In this document: in pieces, positions 58,967 through 64,000 of the stretch
How the letters are laid out: each line of letters starts with the position of its first letter
How positions within the stretch are numbered: position 1 is the first letter of the stretch
NCBI RefSeq assembly: GCF_008831285.2
Contig: NC_045139.1
Location: 15,544,354 to 15,608,353 of the forward strand
Reading direction: 5' to 3'
DNA: 64,000 nucleotides
Origin: Nymphaea colorata
Taxonomy: Eukaryota; Streptophyta; Magnoliopsida; Nymphaeales; Nymphaeaceae
Made by a program: the position numbers and the translations under genes
Notes under the pieces: generated by a model
Databases searched by the model: none
What the model saw: only the letters and a program-made list of their open reading frames with translations
What the model was told of the DNA's origin: nothing

Positions 58967-59634
58967 TTCGTCCTTAGACTGTTTCCCTCCTAAAAAAAAC
59001 TTAGCTGCGCCTCCCAGATGCAAATAAATGAAACGGAAAACGGAGATCTCTGCCATTAATGTTTCTTTGTTGGCATTTAGTACTGAAATTGATGATGGCG
59101 GATGATAGAACTGTTGCATGCGGTCTGAGGAGCAATTTTCCTCCCTCTCTTTCTCCTCACACGGCTACGTCATGTCCTGCAGTTGCACGTCTACTCAGGA
59201 ATATCTATCTCCTTTCCGAGTTGACATTGTGTGGAATCTGTGGATGCCACGAGAAATCTGATTTTCTTGGTTACAGTGGTAAGAAGTTCTAGCGGAAATT
59301 AAATGTATATATGTGTGTGAGAATAGCTGCAACGGCACTTTGTTTTTGACCTACGCCAGCGAATTGGTTTACCACTGTCTCTGTCAATCTATTCTTTGTT
59401 TGCTTTCTAGTTCCTCATAATTTTACACATGCAGCAGTGGCTATTCGATCTTCGTGTCTCTCTACGATTTGTCAGCATTGCTAGACAAGCATTAACTGCC
59501 TATGTTATTCCCAAAAAGATCAATCAACTTCTAGGATTCGTGGACTTACGTCCCATAGATGAGGAAGTATTGTGGTAATGATATCATAAGCTTCTGATGT
59601 GTTATGGAGGTTTTAATTCAACTGGGGAGCAAAG
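55556..59634. other. Divergent intergenic region between RNL and the PPR gene
   Basis: The left end is the RNL promoter and leader, including GC-richer sequence to about 55720. The bulk is AT-rich (above 65 percent by eye) with no supported gene. A long (TA)n tract lies at 58908-58961. A 77-codon frame at 59059-59292 has no recognisable domain. Confidence 0.5.
58908..58961. repeat. (TA)n microsatellite
   Basis: About 26 uninterrupted TA units, about 670 bp upstream of the PPR start codon. Confidence 0.97.
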
Positions 59635-61551
59635 ATGTCCGAGCTGCGATGCGTTTCTTTATTGGAAAAATGCAGAAGTTTGAATTGTTTGCTGCAGATC
59701 CATGGCTATGCGATCAAAACAGGATGTGATACTGACCCATTTGTCCTCAGTAAGTTCCTTCTTTTTTCAGCCATTACATTTTCGGACACCATGGATTATG
59801 CTTGCCTTCTCTTCAGAAGTATTCCCCAACCTGATGGGTTCATGTTCAACACTCTAATCCGTGGCTTCTCAGAGTCAAATATGCCTTACCAGTCCATTTC
59901 CACATATGCCCAGATGCAGAAACAGGGAGTCAAGCCAGATAGCTTCACTTTTGCTTTTCTTCTCAAGTCTCTCATAAATTGTGGTTCTCTAAATACATCA
60001 AGACAAGTCCATTGTCATGCTATGAAGCACGGTTTGGACCCCCACATTTTTGTCCGAACAAGTCTTATAACTGCCTATGCGGCTGGTGGGAGCATTGTAT
60101 GTGCTCGCCAAGTATTTGATGAAATGCGAGTGCCAAATGTGGTTTCATACAATGCCATGCTTTCTGCCTGCCTGCGATGTTCTGAAGTAGATGAAGCAAG
60201 AAGAATCTTCGATCAAATGCCGTGGTTGAATGTCACATCCTGGAATATTGTGCTGTCTGGTTATATGGACGCAAACGAATTAGAGTTGGCATCTCGGTTG
60301 TTCCATGACATTCCCCAGAAGGATTTGGTCTCCTGGAATACAATGATCATTGGATGTGTGCAGGGCGGTAAACTCAAATTGGCCTTTGAACTATTTGAGG
60401 AGATGCGGTTGGAGGGTTTCAGTCCAAATGAAGTGAGTATCACTGGGGTACTATCAGCTTGCTCACAGATGGGTGCCCTGGAATTCGGTAAAATGATTCA
60501 TGGGTACATTGATAAAGCAGGATTTAGCCATATTGTGACTGTAAACAATGCACTTGTCGATTTGTACGGTAAATGTGGAAATATCAATATGGCAAGCCAT
60601 GTCTTTGACAAGATCATGAACAAGGGCGTCATTTCTTGGACTGTGATGATTGAAGTGCTTGCAATGCACGGCCATGGGGTTGAAGCTGTGGAACTTTTCT
60701 ACAAGATGGTGGAATCAGGAATAGAACCAGATGGTGTTACATTCGTCGCTATTCTGTATGCCTGTAGTCATGCAGGTCTAACACAGAAAGGAATAGAGTT
60801 GTTCAATATGATGAAAGACTGTTACCACATTGAAGCATCTATGGAACATTATGGCTGCATGGTTGATCTCTATGGCCGAGCTGGGTTTCTAGACTGTGCA
60901 TATGAGTTTATCGCTCACATGCCGATTAAGCCCAATGCTGTAATTTGGAGAACATTGCTTGGGGCATGTAGCATACATGGAGATGTCATTCTTGCAGAGC
61001 ATGTAAAAAACAAATTGTCCGAAATTGACCCAGAGAACTCCAGTGATTACATATTGTTGTCAAATATATATGCAATTGCTGGAAAATGGAGGGATGTGGC
61101 TGTTGTGAGGAAGTCGATGGCTGAGAGAAAAATGAGAAAGACACCAGGTTGGAGTATGATAGAAGTTGATAAGGTTGTTTTCAGTTTTGTTGCAGGTGAC
61201 AAACGTAACCCAGTGGCAGAAGTTGCCTATGAAAAATTGAGTGAGATAATAAATAGGCTGAGGTCTGAAGGATATGTTGCTGATATTGGGCCAGTCTTGC
61301 ATGACATAGAGACAGAAGACAAGGAAGACTCTGTTTCTCACCACAGTGAGAAACTAGCTATCGCTTTTGGAATGGCTAGACTGCATCCAGAAAGTGTCAT
61401 CAGAATTGTGAAGAATTTGAGGGTTTGCAGGGATTGTCACACGATGTTAAAGTTTGTGTCAAGGGTATATGGAAGGGAGATCGTTGTGAGAGATAGAAGC
61501 AGATTTCATGTCTTCAAGGAGGGTTCCTGCTGTTGTAGAGATTACTGGTGA
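59635..61551 (+). CDS. DYW-class pentatricopeptide repeat protein, intronless, 638 aa
   Basis: A single exon encodes a PLS-type PPR array (about residues 45-470). Typical repeat signatures include FNTLIRGFSES, SFTFAFLLKSL, VVSYNAMLSACLR, VTSWNIVLSGYM, LVSWNTMIIG and NALVDLYGKCGN. The E/E+ region follows (IWRTLLGACSIHGD, DYILLSNIYAIAGKW), and the protein ends in a DYW domain with the canonical C terminus CRDYW. The cytidine-deaminase-like zinc signature is present: HSE at 570-572 and CRDCH at 598-602. Sequence and repeat order resemble Arabidopsis At1g74630. PLS-DYW proteins bind specific plastid or mitochondrial transcripts and catalyse C-to-U editing. The RNA target cannot be read by eye. 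The first ~20 residues are not a strong transit peptide, so targeting is uncertain. Confidence 0.96.
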   Translation: MSELRCVSLLEKCRSLNCLLQIHGYAIKTGCDTDPFVLSKFLLFSAITFSDTMDYACLLFRSIPQPDGFMFNTLIRGFSESNMPYQSISTYAQMQKQGVKPDSFTFAFLLKSLINCGSLNTSRQVHCHAMKHGLDPHIFVRTSLITAYAAGGSIVCARQVFDEMRVPNVVSYNAMLSACLRCSEVDEARRIFDQMPWLNVTSWNIVLSGYMDANELELASRLFHDIPQKDLVSWNTMIIGCVQGGKLKLAFELFEEMRLEGFSPNEVSITGVLSACSQMGALEFGKMIHGYIDKAGFSHIVTVNNALVDLYGKCGNINMASHVFDKIMNKGVISWTVMIEVLAMHGHGVEAVELFYKMVESGIEPDGVTFVAILYACSHAGLTQKGIELFNMMKDCYHIEASMEHYGCMVDLYGRAGFLDCAYEFIAHMPIKPNAVIWRTLLGACSIHGDVILAEHVKNKLSEIDPENSSDYILLSNIYAIAGKWRDVAVVRKSMAERKMRKTPGWSMIEVDKVVFSFVAGDKRNPVAEVAYEKLSEIINRLRSEGYVADIGPVLHDIETEDKEDSVSHHSEKLAIAFGMARLHPESVIRIVKNLRVCRDCHTMLKFVSRVYGREIVVRDRSRFHVFKEGSCCCRDYW

Positions 61552-64000
61552 ATGCAGTGAAGAATTTGCAGTTGAGCACCAAAAACAAAAGGGTGCTCCT
61601 CTAATAATGTAAAAGGGCGGAGAAGGCCTCTCGTCAAGAAGTACTGCTTTATTTCAGAAACAGAAGGAGTTTTGTAAGCCGCATCAAATTTGCTTTGTTA
61701 TTTTAAATTTTTTGTGTCCATCCCTTTTCTTTTAAAATCTGTTTTGGCATTCTTCAGGATACACAGATGATAGAAGCAGAAACCACCTGAAGGGTTTTCT
61801 CAACAATGTCTACCTCTCCCGAATGTCAGCTTGAGATTATTAACTTTCTAGAGAAATGCAGGTGTATCTCCTGGACCCGGGAGGCACATTCTGAGGGTTT
61901 TACTGCTGCTTCCTAGTAGTTAGGACCAGGTTTCCCTGGACTTTGTCCAGAGAACTGAGGAATGCAGCACGAGAAGAAAGCAACATGAAGCAAAGAGCTT
62001 CGGTCAAATTTCCATATTCAGATTCCAGAGAAGCATCGTATGCTGCAGGTACGTTTAAACTTTAAACCGTATTCTTGTTGCAACTGATTCTTTGACTAAA
62101 AGAACATCAAACCGGTACATGGCCAATAATGAGACCCTTATATTGGATCCTTTTTTCCATGCTTTGGACGCTACAAGAATTGCTGCAGTTCAAATAAATA
62201 ATTGGTAACTCTGTTCGGGATTATGCAGATCCTCACCATATTTTGCCTGGAGTCTCACTTATGATATTGAGCTGTCAATCTTCTTCAACTTGAGTCCTAC
62301 CACCTAAAGTTCTTAAGTCTCGCCAATTAGCCAGGTAAACAGACAACTCCTTTATCTTAACCAGCCCATCTTTAATGTGTTTCTCCTACCAATGCCACCA
62401 GTAACACCCTGCATGAAACCGACCACCTTGAGTCCTTGACAGTAAAAAAGCAGAGAGCAATATGCGCTAGTAGGCTGTCTCATTGCCATCCAGTCCTCCA
62501 TTTAATTCCCGTGATTAGCCAAAAAAAAAAGAGGAAAAGAGTCAAAAGACAGCGAGAAAAGAACAGTGGGCGATTTCTCTGTAGCAGCATCTTGTAGCTT
62601 GGCTAGATTTGGTGAAGGCGGCAAAACTTGTGGAATTTGTGTTGAAGTAGCATTATCATTGTCTACAATAATTATCCTAAAACAGAATTTCTGAAATTTT
62701 TATTATTCAATATTCAAGTCAGAGTGCACGGATGAAAAATAGATAAAAGCATTGTGACTAAGCGAGAAACATTTTTCTCAACGCCCTTGAAACGTTCCAG
62801 GAGCATTCGTGCTTCTATGATTGTGTCATGCTATGGACACTCAAACTTGCAACTCTGCTTGCTATCCTTAACTGAAAGATTAATCTCCATTTGAATGGTT
62901 GGGATTTCGACCCCTTTTACTCTGCGGAAGTCTCTCTTTCTCTCACTTAGATTCTTCTCTTTCCTTCTCATGTTTGAGTCCTCACTCTTTCTTTTCTCCC
63001 GTTTTTTTTCTCCGTTCGTTTTTTCCGTCTCAACAATGCTACATCTACAGCTATAGAAGGATGTATTTTTTTATGACAATGAAAACAAAAGATTCCAAGA
63101 ACACTAAAAAGGAAAATTTTTTGGATGTTAACTCTTTCAGGGGACCAAGGTGGTTGCATAATTGCATTACAGCAAGAGGGAAAAGCACTCTCTCAGTTGG
63201 GGATTTCACGAGGAGAGCTCGTGTACTGCAGGAGCAAGAACAGAGTTGGGCACGTTGGAGTCCAGAACAACTCCAACTTTGATTGGCAACCATGACTTTT
63301 TTGCAAAACTCTGCGATAGGAGGTTGGACGTCTGCAATGCCAATTTATCTGTACTAGCAATCGGAGATTTGAGGTGGATTCTCAGTCCGTAGTTCTTAAA
63401 CACAGCCCGAATGGTTAACTTGATTGTGAATATGTGATTCTGTGAATGTGCATCAAGTTGCCGTATCCACTGTAACTAAGGAATTACTTTACAAATGTGA
63501 AACATAAGCATTATTTCTGTATTGTGTGAATTTATCTCCGTCAAGCACTCGAATTTCAGAACCTAAGGGGGTTAGCAGTTAGCACAACCAGGAAGAGCCC
63601 TGACCAGCAGGCAGCTGGTCGTAAGTTCGACCCTCATTGCGTTTTCTGCTAGACTGTGCCCTACCACGCCTGCTCGCATGTGTTGGTCGGGGAGCTTTAA
63701 GAATTAAGAGGCCTTTACTTTACAGTTCATGCTGTTGAAGAAGCGTCTAAGAGATGCAAAATAAACAGCTCGAGTTCCAATTGGTTTCAGATTTCTGGTA
63801 ACACCAAGTGTTCTCCACGTTGAGCGTATTTCTTTTGGATACTTTGTTCAGCCGCATCTCCCGCGTCATTAGGCAAACTTATTATAAACATTTAATGCCT
63901 TTATACTTTTTATACAAGTCGAGATCAAAAGATTAGATTACAGAACGGAAGTATAATGAAAATTTTATGAAAACACGCTTAAATTTTGATAAATTAAAGA
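61552..64000. other. 3' flank of the PPR gene and right edge
   Basis: It contains the PPR 3' UTR, with A-rich signals from about 61580. A SINE-like element lies at 63565-63720. The 127-codon frame at 62899-63282 is low-complexity (Ser/Phe-rich from a CT-rich tract) and not supported as a gene. Confidence 0.5.
63565..63720 (+). mobile_element. tRNA-derived SINE candidate
   Basis: A box A-like region (TTAGCAGTTAGCACAACCAGG) is followed about 40 bp later by a box B-like region (GTAAGTTCGACCCTC). A T/G-rich body ends near TTTACTTTACAG. It does not fold as an intact tRNA. It is distinct in sequence from the SINE at 18415. Confidence 0.5.

Noticed and set aside
59059..59292. 77-codon plus-strand frame upstream of the PPR gene
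   Set aside because: It has no domain and no clear donor leading into the PPR frame, and the PPR gene is complete as a single exon.
62899..63282. 127-codon plus-strand frame
   Set aside because: The first half is a CT-rich tract (Ser/Phe/Leu runs), and the second half overlaps antisense frames of similar length without recognisable features.

Overview
This is a piece of a flowering-plant nuclear genome. Its genes are split by many introns, it is AT-rich between genes, it has small non-autonomous transposons and microsatellites in introns and spacers, and its gene families are plant-specific (an IQ67-domain protein, a DYW-class pentatricopeptide protein, a plant-type tRNA ligase). I cannot name the species from sequence alone. 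No bacterial, viral or organellar block was seen.

Layout. Near the left edge are two tentative small secreted-peptide genes: a minus-strand exon that may run off the window (46-202), and a four-exon plus-strand gene (1261-2685). Next come a three-exon PLAC8-family gene on the minus strand (8483 to 3884), an intronless lipid phosphate phosphatase gamma gene on the minus strand (13762 to 13067), and about 8 kb of transposon-rich spacer (13763-22006). Then follow a five-exon IQD gene (22007-25380) and a three-exon TIM14/PAM18 gene (28561-31923), both on the plus strand. A 27-exon tRNA ligase gene fills about 22.5 kb on the minus strand (55555 to 33094). An intronless DYW-type PPR gene (59635-61551) lies on the plus strand at the right.

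The exon structures were built by hand. I used GT-AG (and two GC-AG) junctions, kept the reading phase across every junction, and compared with remembered Arabidopsis family members. The tRNA ligase model gives 1,232 codons in uninterrupted phase and the PAM18 model gives 112, the usual family length. UTR ends and transcription starts are not resolved.

The genes do not form a pathway. They are housekeeping or cell-biology genes that happen to be neighbours: tRNA/bZIP60 splicing, mitochondrial protein import, lipid phosphate turnover, calmodulin/microtubule signalling and organelle RNA editing. The most interesting points are the two possible tyrosine-sulfated peptide genes, the N-terminal presequence and internal Met of the tRNA ligase, two GC-AG introns with the same donor hexamer, a start codon that sits alone in its exon (PAM18), and a set of well-delimited foldback/MITE elements, one with a perfect 8-bp target duplication.
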